Below, one piece after another: positions 27,584 to 38,048 of a stretch of 64,000 bases of DNA. The translations under genes and the position numbers were made by a program. The DNA is taken from contig JAPPMC010000270.1 of NCBI GenBank assembly GCA_028819235.1, forward strand, positions 1 to 64,000. The letters are read 5' to 3'. How positions within the stretch are numbered: position 1 is the stretch's first letter; every line of letters begins with the position of its first letter. The notes under the pieces were generated by a model. It saw only the letters and a program-made list of their open reading frames with translations, did not search any database and was not told the DNA's origin. This stretch comes from Bryobacterales bacterium. GTDB taxonomy: Bacteria > Acidobacteriota > Terriglobia > Bryobacterales > UBA6623.

Positions 27584-28327
27584 ATGGCGATAGACGGCAA
27601 TGGCGCCACAGTCCGGATCGGTACTTGGAATACCTACTGGAGGGGCCCAAGTGGAAAGATAGGCAAGATCATTCAGCGCAAGCTCAAGGCGGCGAAGTGC
27701 GATGTTCTGTGCGTGACAGAAGGGTCTGCAGGGATTCTCCCGGACAAAGGATATGTGATCGACGCTGGTCCCGATTGGGGCTGTCCAAAGAGGAAGGGGC
27801 GTAGGAAAGTACTGCTGTGGAGCAAGCAGCCATGGCTTCGCCAGACACTTGCCCGCAGTCTGCATGAGTCACTCAAGGGTAGGTTGGTCGTGGGTACTAC
27901 TGAGGCCAAAGGGGTGTGCCTGACCGTCATTGGCGTCTGCATTCCTTGGGATGGCTCGCATGTGCATTTCTGCAAGCAAGATCATTTGCCATGGGAGGAC
28001 CACAAACGTTGGCTACAAGCGTTCCAGAAGCTGCAGGGCTCTTTCCCCAAGTCGCGAACGGTAGTCTTGGGAGATTTCAACCAGAAGATTCCGAAGGTCG
28101 GAAGAAAGGTGCCCCCAGTAGTGTACAATGCGCTCTTACAGACGTTTGATGGCTTTGAATTCGCGACGACCGGAATACTGCCCAACGGCCTGATGGCGAT
28201 TGATCACATCGCGCACACTCAGGACCTAGACTTACCCCGAGAGAGCATAAGGATCTGGTGTAAGTATGACAACGGGAAAAAGCTATCGGACCACTTCGGA
28301 GTACGAGGTGTTCTTTGTGTCTCCTAG
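27584..28327 (+). CDS. Endonuclease/exonuclease/phosphatase (EEP) family protein
   Basis: 247 residues with the whole EEP active site in place: IGTWNT (Asn16), CVTEGS (metal-binding Glu46), VLGDFNQK (Asp and Asn), MAIDHIAH (Asp-His) and LSDHFGVRG (final Asp-His). EEP enzymes cleave phosphodiester bonds in nucleic acids or phospholipids, or remove phosphate from small molecules. The short length and lack of a signal peptide point to a cytoplasmic nuclease-like enzyme. Base use is noticeably more A/T-rich than in the neighbouring housekeeping genes, consistent with acquired DNA. There is no obvious operon partner. Confidence 0.8.
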   Translation: MAIDGNGATVRIGTWNTYWRGPSGKIGKIIQRKLKAAKCDVLCVTEGSAGILPDKGYVIDAGPDWGCPKRKGRRKVLLWSKQPWLRQTLARSLHESLKGRLVVGTTEAKGVCLTVIGVCIPWDGSHVHFCKQDHLPWEDHKRWLQAFQKLQGSFPKSRTVVLGDFNQKIPKVGRKVPPVVYNALLQTFDGFEFATTGILPNGLMAIDHIAHTQDLDLPRESIRIWCKYDNGKKLSDHFGVRGVLCVS

Positions 28328-28938
28328 CAGGCCGACAGTAAGACTCGCACCAGATCCGATCTGGTTTCGTATGGAAAGCATAGGCTTGGCTTGACGACTC
28401 GGCGAGAAGTCGGTCGCGATTCGCTGGAACGACCGCATTGAAGTGGAAGCAATGGACGCTGTATCACGGTGCCAATCGTAATGCTCCTCCTCGTAACGCG
28501 CTTAGGAAGGGCCGTGACTGTGGCAAACGAATTCTGGAGGATCGGGCTTGAGCGTTGCTCCGTACCCTACTTTGAGACAAGCGAAATCTATGCAGAAGCA
28601 CTCAAAACAAGAGGCAATTGACTCTCGAACTCGTATAGGTTATCGGGCAGGCCAAGGCCCATTGAACTCGAAGTGCCTTCTAAGTCAGAGAGTGCCGCAC
28701 TTGCCACCTCTGTTAGGCCATTGGCCTTGCCTATGGACAAGTGAAAGCGCTCAATACAGGGCGATCCAAGCTCAAGGGTGCTCCACGTTTAAGCGTTCAA
28801 GCGAGCTGAGCGGGAGTGCCAACATTTGAACCTCACCCGCCAGTTGTGGCACAAGGCTTTGAAAAAGATGTGCTTCAGGGGCTTGCCGTACTCGTTGTGG
28901 GTATCCATCGAACAAGTGATCGGGTATTCAAGACCAAG
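28328..28938. other. Lower-GC intergenic stretch, possibly holding a gene relic
   Basis: About 610 bases, AT-richer than the window average. The plus-strand frame from ATG 28481 reads plausible protein (VPYFETSEIYAEALKTRGN, then after a TGA, RLSGRPRPIELEVPS and PLALPMDK) broken by stops. That would fit a decayed gene, but I cannot assign a family. Confidence 0.35.
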
Positions 28939-29985
28939 CTAATTCAGGAAGCTGCCGAAGGACGCAAAATCCACCTTCAGGTCTTGGGCCGTCTTCTTGA
29001 TGCCAGCCAAACTGCGTGATGAGTGTCGGAGTTCCTCTACGAGAGGCGAAAGAACTTCAACCGAAGGGGATCGGTGGATAAGTTCCACGACACGATCGAC
29101 ACCGATCTTCCTAGTAACCTCTCGCAGAAAATAGGCAACGCTCATGAGAGTCCGAGGCTCGGGAATCTCCGGCAGGAGACTTAAGAGCTGCAAGACGTGA
29201 TCTTCGGCAGAAGCTTCCTCGTTTTCGATGAAGTATGCCGTTGCCAGAGCCAGATGCAGGTGATATCGTTCGCCCACGAACTCCTCTTTGCACTTTTGCA
29301 AACCTACGAGCCCGGTATCAATAGCTACAGAAGTCTTGCGCATTCCTATCTCTAACCCCATCTTGGAAACGATAGCGTTTACAATTATCACAGAGTCCTC
29401 TGGAGCATTCAAGACTGATTCGTGTTTTTCAATCAGTTCGTTGAGTTTGTCCAATGCCTCGTTCGGACGACTCGAAAACTTAAGTGCGATAGCCCAATTG
29501 TAATAAGCCACGGCGACCTGCGTTCGGATCTTGGTGTTACGGCTTTTCTGATAGCGGTCTACGAGTGCGGCATACATTTGGATGGAAGTTTCCGTTCTTT
29601 CTAGTTGTCCCGTGGCTACTGCGGCGTTGAATCGAGCTTGGAAGACGAGAGGTATGACATCGGGTGACACGAGCGAATCAAATCGCTTAACGAGTTCATT
29701 GTACACTTCTAACTCGTCCTCGAACCTTTCCAGACCGCCCAAGCATCGTCCGGAGCATAGCATCACCTCCGCGATCAGTTTAGCCACTTGATCTTCGTTC
29801 TCCCAAGACTCCAACTCCTTCAGCAGCTCGTCGCAGAATGCGAGTGCTGCTTCGTACTCTCCGTTCTCACAGAGAGCCTCAGCCTCAATGATGTCGAAGA
29901 TGATTGAATCGTCATACTCCGCATCCCTCTCGGGAGTGCGATGCTCGTCCATATACGCTCCGTCCGACCGATCTTGGCCATTCAT
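28939..29985 (-). CDS. TPR-like helical repeat protein
   Basis: The ATG at 29985 gives 348 residues. A short acidic N-terminus is followed by tandem helix pairs with TPR spacing: AEALCENGEYEAALAFCDELL, AEVMLCSGRCLGGLERFEDELEVYNELV, AYYNWAIALKFSSRPNEALDKLNELI. No catalytic domain, signal peptide or membrane span is visible, so it is probably a cytoplasmic adaptor. Third codon positions are much AT-richer than in most of the window, like the adjacent EEP gene. Such TPR genes occur singly or beside toxin or defence modules; here no partner was found. Confidence 0.75.
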   Translation of the reverse strand: MNGQDRSDGAYMDEHRTPERDAEYDDSIIFDIIEAEALCENGEYEAALAFCDELLKELESWENEDQVAKLIAEVMLCSGRCLGGLERFEDELEVYNELVKRFDSLVSPDVIPLVFQARFNAAVATGQLERTETSIQMYAALVDRYQKSRNTKIRTQVAVAYYNWAIALKFSSRPNEALDKLNELIEKHESVLNAPEDSVIIVNAIVSKMGLEIGMRKTSVAIDTGLVGLQKCKEEFVGERYHLHLALATAYFIENEEASAEDHVLQLLSLLPEIPEPRTLMSVAYFLREVTRKIGVDRVVELIHRSPSVEVLSPLVEELRHSSRSLAGIKKTAQDLKVDFASFGSFLN

Positions 29986-30449
29986 CCCCAACCCTAGCTT
30001 TTGGTTGAAATCTTAGCAGTTGAGCTGGAACAACGTAGCGGTTCTCGATTTACGACAGCTGGAACGGATCGGGAGACTCTTCACAGTCCAACTCTGCCCG
30101 ACGGCAACTGGGGATTGGGCGTCCCCCCTTCGGTGCCGAGAGGGAACCGACGGACCTGACGGCTGGTCGCGCGCGGCCGGTCGCGAAGACCGAGGCCACA
30201 ACCGAACTTTCGTCAACGAAGCCGGTCGCACCGACGAGGGGGACTTCGGGCCGTCGCAGGCCGCCCCGCTGCCCCCAAACGACCGTCAACGGTGCGGTTG
30301 AGCGCGACCCGGCGCCTAGCCGGGGGCCCGCGTCGTCCGTCTTGCCCAGTACGGTTTCGAAGTCTGCTCCAACGAATTCCAACCTTTCCCCCCATACACG
30401 GCGTTGCAAGGGCCATGGGCAGCCCGCAAGGCCCGGTAGCGCTCTGAGA
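29986..30449. other. Intergenic region downstream of the sulfatase, no gene seen
   Basis: About 460 bases between the start of the TPR gene and the stop of the sulfatase gene. GC content rises again from about 30110. Open frames here lack motifs and lie antisense to one another. Confidence 0.4.
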
Positions 30450-31916
30450 TCAGCGGGCAATCCTACTACCGAGCGGCGAACGGAAGTACTTCTCGACGAT
30501 CCAGTCCGGCTGCCAACGGTCTTCGGTCCGCTGCCTGCCGGACAGGTCAATGCCGCGCGGCTCTGGATCCGGCACACTGAGCGGATCGTCGTCTCCCATG
30601 TGCGCCTGCCATTCGCGCATGAGGTTGGTAAGGGCAGCAACCCGTTCGGCGTGCCTGGATTCCGCTGCGAGATTCCGGGTCTCGTGGGGGTCGCGCTCCA
30701 GATCGAAGAGCTGCAAGTGGTTGATCGGCGGGTACCGGATCAGCTTCCATCGTTCGTCCCGAACGGCCTTCATCAAGTGCCGGAACGATGTGAACACTGC
30801 ACGACGGACCGAATCAGCCTCGCCCATCCAGATCGGTGAGAGGTCCAGCCCGTCCACATCGCCCGGCAAGTCGATACCCACCTGGGTGCAGAGCGTGGGG
30901 AAGACATCAAGGAGGTAGCACAGCGCATTGGACTCAGCGCCCTTGGGAATTCCCGGACCGGCAAAGACCAATGGCGCACCCATGGAATGCTCGTAGAGAT
31001 TCTGCTTGCCAAGCAGCCCATGGCTGCCCACGGCAAGGCCATGGTCGGCCGTGTACACCACGATCGTGTTCTCGGCGTGCGGGCCCTTCCTCAACTCCCT
31101 GAGAATTCGCCCCACTTGACCGTCAAGGTGGCTGATGAGTCCGTAGTACTCCGATAGTTGGTCTTGGACAACCTCTCGCGTGCGAGGCCACGGGCCAAGG
31201 CTCTCGTCCCTGCCGGTCATGTGGCCGTTGTTGAATGGGTGTTGAGGAGCGAAGTTTGGCGGAAGGGGAGGCGGATTCCGATAGTACAGGCGTCGATACC
31301 GAGGCGGCGGATTGCGCGGATCGTGCGGAGCTGTGAAGGCGACGTAGGCGAAGAACGGAGCTGGGTCACGGTAGTTGCGCAGGAAATCGATAGCGGCGTC
31401 GGCGAACAGCGTGCTAGAGAAGCGGGCTCCCTCCCTCGCGGGGGTTAGTTGCCCGTCCGGCCCCAAGTCCCTGATCGGCACTTTCACGTGGCTCGACATG
31501 CCTCCGAACATTAGGTTCCGGCCTCTTTGGAAGCTCTTGAGCCACGAGCTCTCTCCGTTGTGCCACTTCCCGGTGGCAAAGGTGGTGAATCCGCTGCGGC
31601 CGAGCAGCTGCCCGAGCGTAGTCTCGCCGCGCATGTCGCTGGAGAGCTTGAAGAAGCTCTTCCCGGTGTTCAGCATGGCGCGGCTCGGGACGCATACGGC
31701 TCCGCCTTGCGAACCCAAGCAGTAGGCCCTGCGGAAGCTGAATCCGTCTGCCACCAGCCGATCGAGGTTGGGAGTGCGGATGTATGGATTGCCGTGCGCG
31801 CCGATTGTGTCGGGCCGCTGGTCATCCGCGAACAGAATTAGGACGTTCGGCGGCTGCGCATTCATGAATCCGCCGACCACGAGGCACGCAAGCAGCGCGG
31901 CAATCCTGAATGTCAT
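30450..31916 (-). CDS. Secreted sulfatase (formylglycine-dependent, type I)
   Basis: The frame extends upstream, but ATG 31916 gives a proper signal peptide (FRIAALLACLVVGGFMNA) and a 488-residue product. It then reads QPPNVLILFADDQRPDTIG, holding the first metal-binding aspartates. The cysteine to be converted to formylglycine is in VCVPSRAML (CxPSR). TFATGKWHNG, FAYVAFTAPHDPRN and VYTADHGLAVGSHGLLGK supply the other active-site positions. Such enzymes desulfate polysaccharides or sulfate esters in the periplasm. An anaerobic or FGE-type maturase is needed and is not in the window. A second sulfatase lies at 38667. Confidence 0.9.
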   Translation of the reverse strand: MTFRIAALLACLVVGGFMNAQPPNVLILFADDQRPDTIGAHGNPYIRTPNLDRLVADGFSFRRAYCLGSQGGAVCVPSRAMLNTGKSFFKLSSDMRGETTLGQLLGRSGFTTFATGKWHNGESSWLKSFQRGRNLMFGGMSSHVKVPIRDLGPDGQLTPAREGARFSSTLFADAAIDFLRNYRDPAPFFAYVAFTAPHDPRNPPPRYRRLYYRNPPPLPPNFAPQHPFNNGHMTGRDESLGPWPRTREVVQDQLSEYYGLISHLDGQVGRILRELRKGPHAENTIVVYTADHGLAVGSHGLLGKQNLYEHSMGAPLVFAGPGIPKGAESNALCYLLDVFPTLCTQVGIDLPGDVDGLDLSPIWMGEADSVRRAVFTSFRHLMKAVRDERWKLIRYPPINHLQLFDLERDPHETRNLAAESRHAERVAALTNLMREWQAHMGDDDPLSVPDPEPRGIDLSGRQRTEDRWQPDWIVEKYFRSPLGSRIAR

Positions 31917-32064
31917 CCCTGGACTGAGGCGGGATGACGAGACTATGAGTCCAGCCTGTCGAAAGATGACTTCGGGGCCGTGTCTGAGCCGCTGGACCTG
32001 ACACCCGTAGCTTGGTTCGAGTTCCTCTATCGACCACAAGGCCGAAGAAGGAGCGGAGCTTCCC

Positions 32065-32481
32065 TCAGGCCGAACCATTTGCAGCCACTCCCACTTGGAC
32101 GATCCGCGGCTTGTCGATGCCGGCCACTGCACCATACTTGTACGGTGCGCCATCAACTTCGCGTTCACGGAAGCCTTGGACGACAACATCTTGGCTTCCG
32201 TGGAGGAGGGCGGCGAACGGGGCCGCCTGCGTACCGACCGTGACATCCGTAGGAAACTGGAAGTCCAGCCCCGTCACGCTACCGAACTCGACCTGGCCGT
32301 TCTCGTCCGTGACCCAGATATCCGTGATCGCAGAACGGTCTGCCACCGAGGCAAGAACTCCGCTGATCGCGGCTTGGCCCAGTCCTGCGCCGACAGCTGC
32401 GGCTATGTAGTGCGCCGTGAGCAGAGCTTCGGCCACCATGTGGTCCGACAGCGCGTCCCCTTCAACATTCCCGGTGTCCAT
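32065..32481 (-). CDS. Stand-alone sensor-like domain protein (MCP/histidine-kinase N-terminal type)
   Basis: From ATG 32481 the product is 138 residues. It reads ALLTAHYIAAAVGAGL, then SAITDIWVTDENGQVEFGS, then VVVQGFREREVDG and YKYGAVAGIDKPRIVQVG. This order (helix, I-x-I-TDExG strand, RE-x-DGxxyKYvxVxGxDxPRIVQVG) resembles an extracytoplasmic-style sensor segment seen in some chemoreceptors and sensor kinases. Here nothing is fused: no membrane span, HAMP, kinase or MCP domain. It may be a free ligand-binding regulator or a fragment of a lost receptor. It is divergent from the tautomerase-like gene. Confidence 0.55.
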   Translation of the reverse strand: MDTGNVEGDALSDHMVAEALLTAHYIAAAVGAGLGQAAISGVLASVADRSAITDIWVTDENGQVEFGSVTGLDFQFPTDVTVGTQAAPFAALLHGSQDVVVQGFREREVDGAPYKYGAVAGIDKPRIVQVGVAANGSA

Positions 32482-32742
32482 TACGCCTCCGCTAACTCCC
32501 GATATGGTTTTCGGCCGACGGCTTCGCCGACCGTGCATCATATCGCGTCGCCGCGGGAGTCTCGTCAGGCGTCCTCCACCTGACGGCCATCTGGCGACCG
32601 GAGCTTCCGATTCGGAGTTTCTCACGCGCCAGACGAGTCTGCTGGACTGCCGATTGGCGCAGCAACACCGTTGCCGTTCCGTTAGGATGGTCGCTTCCGG
32701 GCTCCCGAATACGCGTGTATCAGGAGACTCCCAGATCCAACC

Positions 32743-33075
32743 ATGGCCGCCTTTGAGATCTACGTTCAGCAGGGCTGCGTGCCGGACTCGCTACGCCCTT
32801 CCCTAGAGTCCGCCATCCGGTCGGCGTGCCGGACTGTCCTCGGCCCGGTATCGCTGCCCGTGAACGTGGCATGGACGGTCATTGCAAGGGGCTGCGGGTT
32901 CCGCGGAGGTGTGCCTTCGACCACATCTCTGGTCCGGGGCAGAATCCCGGACGGGTGTGATCGGGAGACCCGCGCCCGGTTCCTAAGGACCATCGGCCGC
33001 GACTGGTGCGACCAAGTGGGCTGTGCACCGGACGAGGTGTTGGTTTCCGCTCGAGACTGGAGCTGGACCGGCTGA
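32743..33075 (+). CDS. Tautomerase-superfamily-like protein lacking Pro-1
   Basis: 110 residues from ATG 32743, preceded by CAGGAGA. The pattern MAAFEIYVQQGCVPDSLRP followed by a helix, then VNVAWTVIARGCGFRGG, STTSLVRGRIPDG and DEVLVSARDW, fits a 4-oxalocrotonate-tautomerase-fold protein with the usual beta-alpha-beta order. Residue 1 after Met removal should be Pro for catalysis but is Ala here, so it would lack the catalytic base. The assignment is by overall pattern only. A second tautomerase-like gene with an intact Pro-1 lies at 38088. Confidence 0.45.
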   Translation: MAAFEIYVQQGCVPDSLRPSLESAIRSACRTVLGPVSLPVNVAWTVIARGCGFRGGVPSTTSLVRGRIPDGCDRETRARFLRTIGRDWCDQVGCAPDEVLVSARDWSWTG

Positions 33076-33172
33076 CTCCCCCTCCCTGCTCCCCGCCATC
33101 CTGACTCGGAGCGGGAACCGGGATCAGGAACTTCTCGGTGGAACGCGCCCGCAACCCGCACGGCACGCACAC

Positions 33173-34606
33173 CTACGCACAGAGATCCTCCACTACCCGC
33201 CCGAAGACATCGGAGAGGCGCACGTCCCGCCCTCCGAAGCGATAGGTCAGACGCTCGTGGTCAACGCCAAGTAGCCGTAAGACCGTGGCCCACAAGTCGT
33301 AGACACTCATCGGGTTCTCGGCGACATGGTATCCGTACTCGTCCGTGGCTCCGTACACACTCCCGGCGCGGGAACCTCCGCCGGCGAGCCAGACACTGAA
33401 TCCGAAAGGATTGTGATCTCGCCCGTCCTTGCCCTGGGCGAACGGCGTCCGGCCGAACTCGCCGGCCCATATGACGAGGGTCTCGTCAAGCAGACCGCGC
33501 GCCTTGAGATCCTTCAGCAGGCCGGCTATAGGCTGGTCGACCTGCAGGGCCATGTCGGTGTGCCCGTCGACAAGTTCGCTGTGCTGGTCCCATGGATTGC
33601 CAACCTGCCCAGGCACGCTCGGCCGCATCAGGCACGTCAATTCGACAAAGCGCACGCCGCGCTCGACCAGCCTCCGGGCCAGTAGGCATTCCCGGCCGTA
33701 CGCGGCCGTCTCGGGGTGTTCCGAATCCATGCCGTACAGCCTTCGAGTAGCTTCGCTCTCTCCGCTGAGGTCGAGCAGGTCAGGCACGGCCGCTTGCATG
33801 CGGTAAGCCGTCTCGTAATTGCGGATGGCGGCCTCGATCGCCGGCGCGGCGTCGCCCTCCGGAGCGTATTGCCGATCCAGAGCGTGGATCAGGGACAGCT
33901 TCTTCCGCTGCAGCGAATCCGGGTCCGCCGGCCGAATGTTGTTGAGGGCCTCAGCCTCCTCCGGGTACAGGAATGAGGCCTGGTGTACGGCGGGGAGGAA
34001 TCCGTTCCCATAGATGCCGACGCCGCCCAACGGAATGCCTCCGCTGGCAAGTACGACGAAACCCGGAAGGTCTTCGCTCTCGGAGCCAAGGCCGTAAGTG
34101 GTCCAGGCACCAGCGCTCGGATGACCGAGGAACGGATGTCCGGTGTGAATGAAGTAGTTCGCCTGAGCGTGCTCGTTTCCCTTGCTGGTCATGCTGCGGA
34201 TGATGCAGAGATCATCAGCGCAGGTGGCGATGTGCGGAAACAGCTCGCTGACGTGGATCCCGCTCTCTCCGTAGCGGCCGAAGGTCCAAGGACTGGGCAT
34301 GATGCCCCCCACGTCGTTGAACATCGTGGGCTGCACCTTGCCGGGCATTGGCTTGCCCGCATCCTTCTCAAGCCGGGGCTTTGGGTCGAACGAGTCCACC
34401 TGGGATACGCCGCCGGACATGAATAGGAAGATCACGCTCTTTGCCCGCTGGGGAAAGTCCGGCTTGCGCGTGCCGTCGGGTGCGCCGGCCCGCAAGCGCG
34501 GGAACAGGGCCGAGAGGGCCAAGCCGCCGAAGCCCGTGGAGCAGCGCGCGAGCATCTGTCGCCGCGACACAGCGGGAGGGAACGTGGATGACGGCCGGTT
34601 AGGCAT
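33173..34606 (-). CDS. DUF1501 family secreted protein (sulfatase-like fold)
   Basis: 477 residues with a twin-arginine leader ([19 protein letters not shown]). DUF1501 landmarks are [83 protein letters not shown] and GRDHNPFG. The fold is related to alkaline phosphatase/sulfatase but its activity is unknown. The ATG overlaps the TGA of the upstream PSD1 gene (TGATG), so the two are translationally coupled, the classic DUF1501-PSD1 pairing known from Planctomycetes, Verrucomicrobia and Acidobacteriota. Confidence 0.9.
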   Translation of the reverse strand: MPNRPSSTFPPAVSRRQMLARCSTGFGGLALSALFPRLRAGAPDGTRKPDFPQRAKSVIFLFMSGGVSQVDSFDPKPRLEKDAGKPMPGKVQPTMFNDVGGIMPSPWTFGRYGESGIHVSELFPHIATCADDLCIIRSMTSKGNEHAQANYFIHTGHPFLGHPSAGAWTTYGLGSESEDLPGFVVLASGGIPLGGVGIYGNGFLPAVHQASFLYPEEAEALNNIRPADPDSLQRKKLSLIHALDRQYAPEGDAAPAIEAAIRNYETAYRMQAAVPDLLDLSGESEATRRLYGMDSEHPETAAYGRECLLARRLVERGVRFVELTCLMRPSVPGQVGNPWDQHSELVDGHTDMALQVDQPIAGLLKDLKARGLLDETLVIWAGEFGRTPFAQGKDGRDHNPFGFSVWLAGGGSRAGSVYGATDEYGYHVAENPMSVYDLWATVLRLLGVDHERLTYRFGGRDVRLSDVFGRVVEDLCA

Positions 34607-37600
34607 CAGCGGAGATAGATGAATTCCTTGAGATTGAACAGCGACTGGGCGTAGTCAGCCCAGAGGTCCCGGCTTCCAAGCCAGCCGCGGCGCGCCAGAC
34701 CGCGCTCGCGGGCAAAGGCCGCCAGCGATGTCATCAGCATGTCAGTCTCCTCCGCATCCGGCACCCTCCCGAGCGCCCGCCGGAACATGCGGATGACCCG
34801 GTCACGAGGCGCGATAGCGCCATCGGCCAACGCTCGGTCGGCCCAGCGGGTAGCCTGGCTTACAACAAACGGATCATTGAGAAGCGCTAGCGATTGAGCT
34901 GGGATGTTGGTAACGTCCCGGCGACCTCGGGTGGTCGAAGGCTTGGGGGCATCAAAGACCTCCAGCAGGGGATTCTGGGCGTTGCGGCGGATAGCCTGAT
35001 AGACACTGCGGCGTCGCCCGCCGTCGAGCGGCCCCTTGTCTCGGACGCCTTCGGTCTTGCCCACGAAATAGACACCGATACTGGGGCCGTACATGGCGCG
35101 GTCCAAGTCACCCGAGGTCTCCAAAATGCCGTCACGGATCGATTCGGCCGGCAAGCGGCGGACGTTCTGGTGCTGCAAAAGCCGGTTCTCGGGATCTGTG
35201 GACTGAGACGCCGGCGATGCCTGGGTGGTCATGCGGTATGCCCGGGAAAGGACCATCAGCCGCACCGTCTCCTTGATGGACCAGCCGTTGTCGACGAAGC
35301 GCGCTGCGAGGTAGTCCAGCAGCAGCGGGTGGGAAGGCTTCTCGCCTGTAGTTCCAAAGTTGTCCACGGTGGAGACGATGCCGCTCCCGAACAGGTAGTG
35401 CCACAGGCGGTTGACCAACACGCGTGCCGTGAGGGGATTGTCGGCGCTGGCGATCTCCCCGGCGAGTTCCAGGCGCCCGCTGTCGCTGGGGCGGAACGGC
35501 CTGCTACCGAGCAGCTCAAGGTACCGACGCGGGATCGGGTGGGTGGGCTCCGTGTGGTCCCCGCGCGAAAAGAGGGGCTGGTCAAAGCCGGTTCCCGGCA
35601 ATACTCCCGGTGCCCTGCGGGGAATCGGAACGTCTTGCTCAGCCTCGCGGTACGCGTCGACCGTGCCTTGCAGGTCAGGCAGTTCCGTGAGTCGGGATGG
35701 CAGCAACCCACGGCGCACTGCCCAGTCCAAGAACGCGGTCTGCCGGAGAGTGAGCGTACCCGCAGCCCAAGCTTCGGCCGCTTGGCGTGCGAGTTCGGCA
35801 AGCATCTCTTCAAAGTCCTGCACTGTTTCGGGAGGACTCTCACCCGAAAGCGCGTGGAGCATCGCCATGGGTTGTTCGGGCGGCGTGCTTTCCGTGTCGT
35901 GGAAGACGACTTCGGTGATCCCAAACGCAGAGCGACCGTCCTCGCTGGCCTTGCGCTCCGGTCTGCGGGCATTGAACCAGAAGGGCCTTGACCGGTCGTC
36001 CAAGGTTTGGAGCTGGAGATATGCCATCTGTCCCCGGCGGTAGGAACTGTCGAGGCGAATCCACTGCTGCCCATCCGCTGTCAGCTCCTTCATGGGATGG
36101 GTGCCACCGTCGCCGATCGGGTAGTTCTCGACGATCAGCTTCACGGACGCAAAGTTGCGGCCGAAGACTCGCAAGCTGACGGAGTCGCTGGAGACGCGGA
36201 AGCGGGGTGAGCCTAAGATCCCCCCGAACTTCTGGCTGTCCAGGCCACTGTGCAGTCCTGCCGGGAGGAGTCCTGACAGGATGCGGTCGCCCTCCGCGTG
36301 CACGCGGAATTCGCCATGGCCGGACGGCTCGGTGTGCAGACCGGGCCCGCTGCCGAACCACTGGCTGGCGTCCTCAATCAGGCGCAGGTCCCAAGCGGTC
36401 CGGAAGTCCCGCTTGCGGACCTCGCGGCGCTCTCGCGAGCGGTCAAACCATGTCGCGACCAGTTCACGCCATCGCTCACCCACGCTCCTGTCGCCTGGAG
36501 AGCGTAGCTCGAGCCAAGCGCGCAACGGGTCGTCTTCAGGTAGGTCCTCGCCCTGCAGCAGCTGCACCAGTGCTTCGACACGAGGGCTGTCCGATTCGGA
36601 TTCCGTGCCCTCTTCTTCGCCATTAGTGTCCGAGTCCAGCTGAACTCCCACCTCCTTCAGCAGGGACGCGATTGACCAAGAGCTGCCGGTCCAGGCCACG
36701 GACAATTCCGCCCGCAACTTCTCACGCAGACTCTCGAGACTGGTGCGTCCCCGTTGCAGCCGCTCAGGAGAGTCGACAGTCACGATTCCCGGTCTGCTGC
36801 TGGCAAGTATGCCGTACAACGCGAAGAAGTCAGCCTGCGTGATCGGGTCGAACTTGTGGTCGTGGCATCGGGCGCACGAGACGGTGAGACCTTGGAACGC
36901 CTTGGTCAGGACATCGATCTGATTGTCGACAACCTTGACCTGGTCGTCGAGGGCGTCTACCGGGACATACCCATACTCGACCATGCGCAGGTTGGCCGTG
37001 CCGTGCATGGATTCGTTGAGTCCCTCATCGGAGTTGGTGCGGGGCTCCTCAAGGAGGTCGCCTGCCAAGTATTCCCGCAGCATCTGGTCGTACGGAACGT
37101 CTGCGTTAAAGGCCCGAATGAGGTAGTCACGGTACCGCCAAGCGTACGGCAGCGTGAAGTCTCCCTGACTGCCGTGGGACTCGCAGTAGCGCACCCAGTC
37201 CATCCAGTGTCGAGCCCAGTGTTCGCCAAAGGTCTCCGACCCTAGAAGCCGCTCCACCAGAGCTTCGTAGGCATTGGGAGCCGAGCTGCGGGCGAATGCC
37301 TCTACGTCCTCCGGCCGCGGTGGCAAACCGGTCAGGTCGAACGAGATGCGGCGTATCAGTGTGCGGCGGTCGGCCTCATTCGCCGGGATCAGTCCGTTCG
37401 TTTCCAGGCCGGCGAGAATGAAACGGTCCACATCGTTCAGTAGCCAGCCTTCGTATTCGTCACTGAACCTAGGCGGCACTGCGGCTGTCACCGGGCGGAA
37501 GGCCCAGTGGGTGGCTGGACCATCGGGCGAGCTAGCGCCAGAGATAGCGCGGGTCGCACTCGAGGGCCAAACCGCGCCGTCTAAGATCCACGCCTGGACA

Positions 37601-37914
37601 TCGGCGATCTCCTCCGCGGACAGCTTCCCGCCAAGCGGCATCTGCAACCCCTCGTGGCGCAACGCCTGCACGACCAGGCTCGCCGCCGGTTTCCCGGGAA
37701 TGAGGGCTGGCCCGCGGCTGCCACCGCGCAGAACTCCCTCCCGAGAGTCCAGACGGAGTCCTCCTTGCTGCGATTGCGAAGAGTGGCAAGTCCAGCACTT
37801 CGTCGCCAGCAGAGGGCGCACACGGTTCTCGAAGAACTCGACCCTGTCGTCTCCCGAAAGGCCTGCTGCGGCGATGAAGGCGCAGACCGCCACTTTTGGA
37901 ATGCGAGCGGCCAT
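34606..37914 (-). CDS. PSCyt1-DUF1549-DUF1553 (PSD1) cytochrome c-like protein
   Basis: 1102 residues with an N-terminal signal. The first domain (about 28-100) is a PSCyt1 heme c domain: CWTCH at 40-44, then [19 protein letters not shown] and [12 protein letters not shown], which includes a candidate Met ligand. DUF1549 follows with [34 protein letters not shown] and [20 protein letters not shown], which contains a second CxxCH. After a variable middle with a jelly-roll-like stretch comes DUF1553 with [22 protein letters not shown] and YRMTTQAS. The molecular function of these proteins is undescribed; a periplasmic electron-transfer or sugar-oxidation role is often guessed. Confidence 0.9.
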   Translation of the reverse strand: MAARIPKVAVCAFIAAAGLSGDDRVEFFENRVRPLLATKCWTCHSSQSQQGGLRLDSREGVLRGGSRGPALIPGKPAASLVVQALRHEGLQMPLGGKLSAEEIADVQAWILDGAVWPSSATRAISGASSPDGPATHWAFRPVTAAVPPRFSDEYEGWLLNDVDRFILAGLETNGLIPANEADRRTLIRRISFDLTGLPPRPEDVEAFARSSAPNAYEALVERLLGSETFGEHWARHWMDWVRYCESHGSQGDFTLPYAWRYRDYLIRAFNADVPYDQMLREYLAGDLLEEPRTNSDEGLNESMHGTANLRMVEYGYVPVDALDDQVKVVDNQIDVLTKAFQGLTVSCARCHDHKFDPITQADFFALYGILASSRPGIVTVDSPERLQRGRTSLESLREKLRAELSVAWTGSSWSIASLLKEVGVQLDSDTNGEEEGTESESDSPRVEALVQLLQGEDLPEDDPLRAWLELRSPGDRSVGERWRELVATWFDRSRERREVRKRDFRTAWDLRLIEDASQWFGSGPGLHTEPSGHGEFRVHAEGDRILSGLLPAGLHSGLDSQKFGGILGSPRFRVSSDSVSLRVFGRNFASVKLIVENYPIGDGGTHPMKELTADGQQWIRLDSSYRRGQMAYLQLQTLDDRSRPFWFNARRPERKASEDGRSAFGITEVVFHDTESTPPEQPMAMLHALSGESPPETVQDFEEMLAELARQAAEAWAAGTLTLRQTAFLDWAVRRGLLPSRLTELPDLQGTVDAYREAEQDVPIPRRAPGVLPGTGFDQPLFSRGDHTEPTHPIPRRYLELLGSRPFRPSDSGRLELAGEIASADNPLTARVLVNRLWHYLFGSGIVSTVDNFGTTGEKPSHPLLLDYLAARFVDNGWSIKETVRLMVLSRAYRMTTQASPASQSTDPENRLLQHQNVRRLPAESIRDGILETSGDLDRAMYGPSIGVYFVGKTEGVRDKGPLDGGRRRSVYQAIRRNAQNPLLEVFDAPKPSTTRGRRDVTNIPAQSLALLNDPFVVSQATRWADRALADGAIAPRDRVIRMFRRALGRVPDAEETDMLMTSLAAFARERGLARRGWLGSRDLWADYAQSLFNLKEFIYLR

Positions 37915-38048
37915 CGCGACGTTCGGCTGCTGGCATCATACACCTCGCCCACAGGGCAGGTGGAGGCCCTGCTCGCGGCGATCGGCGCGAGAGCGGTCCG
38001 AACCACCAGTGCCGATTGTTCGGGGTCGGCCTCTAGTGTTAGCTGCTG

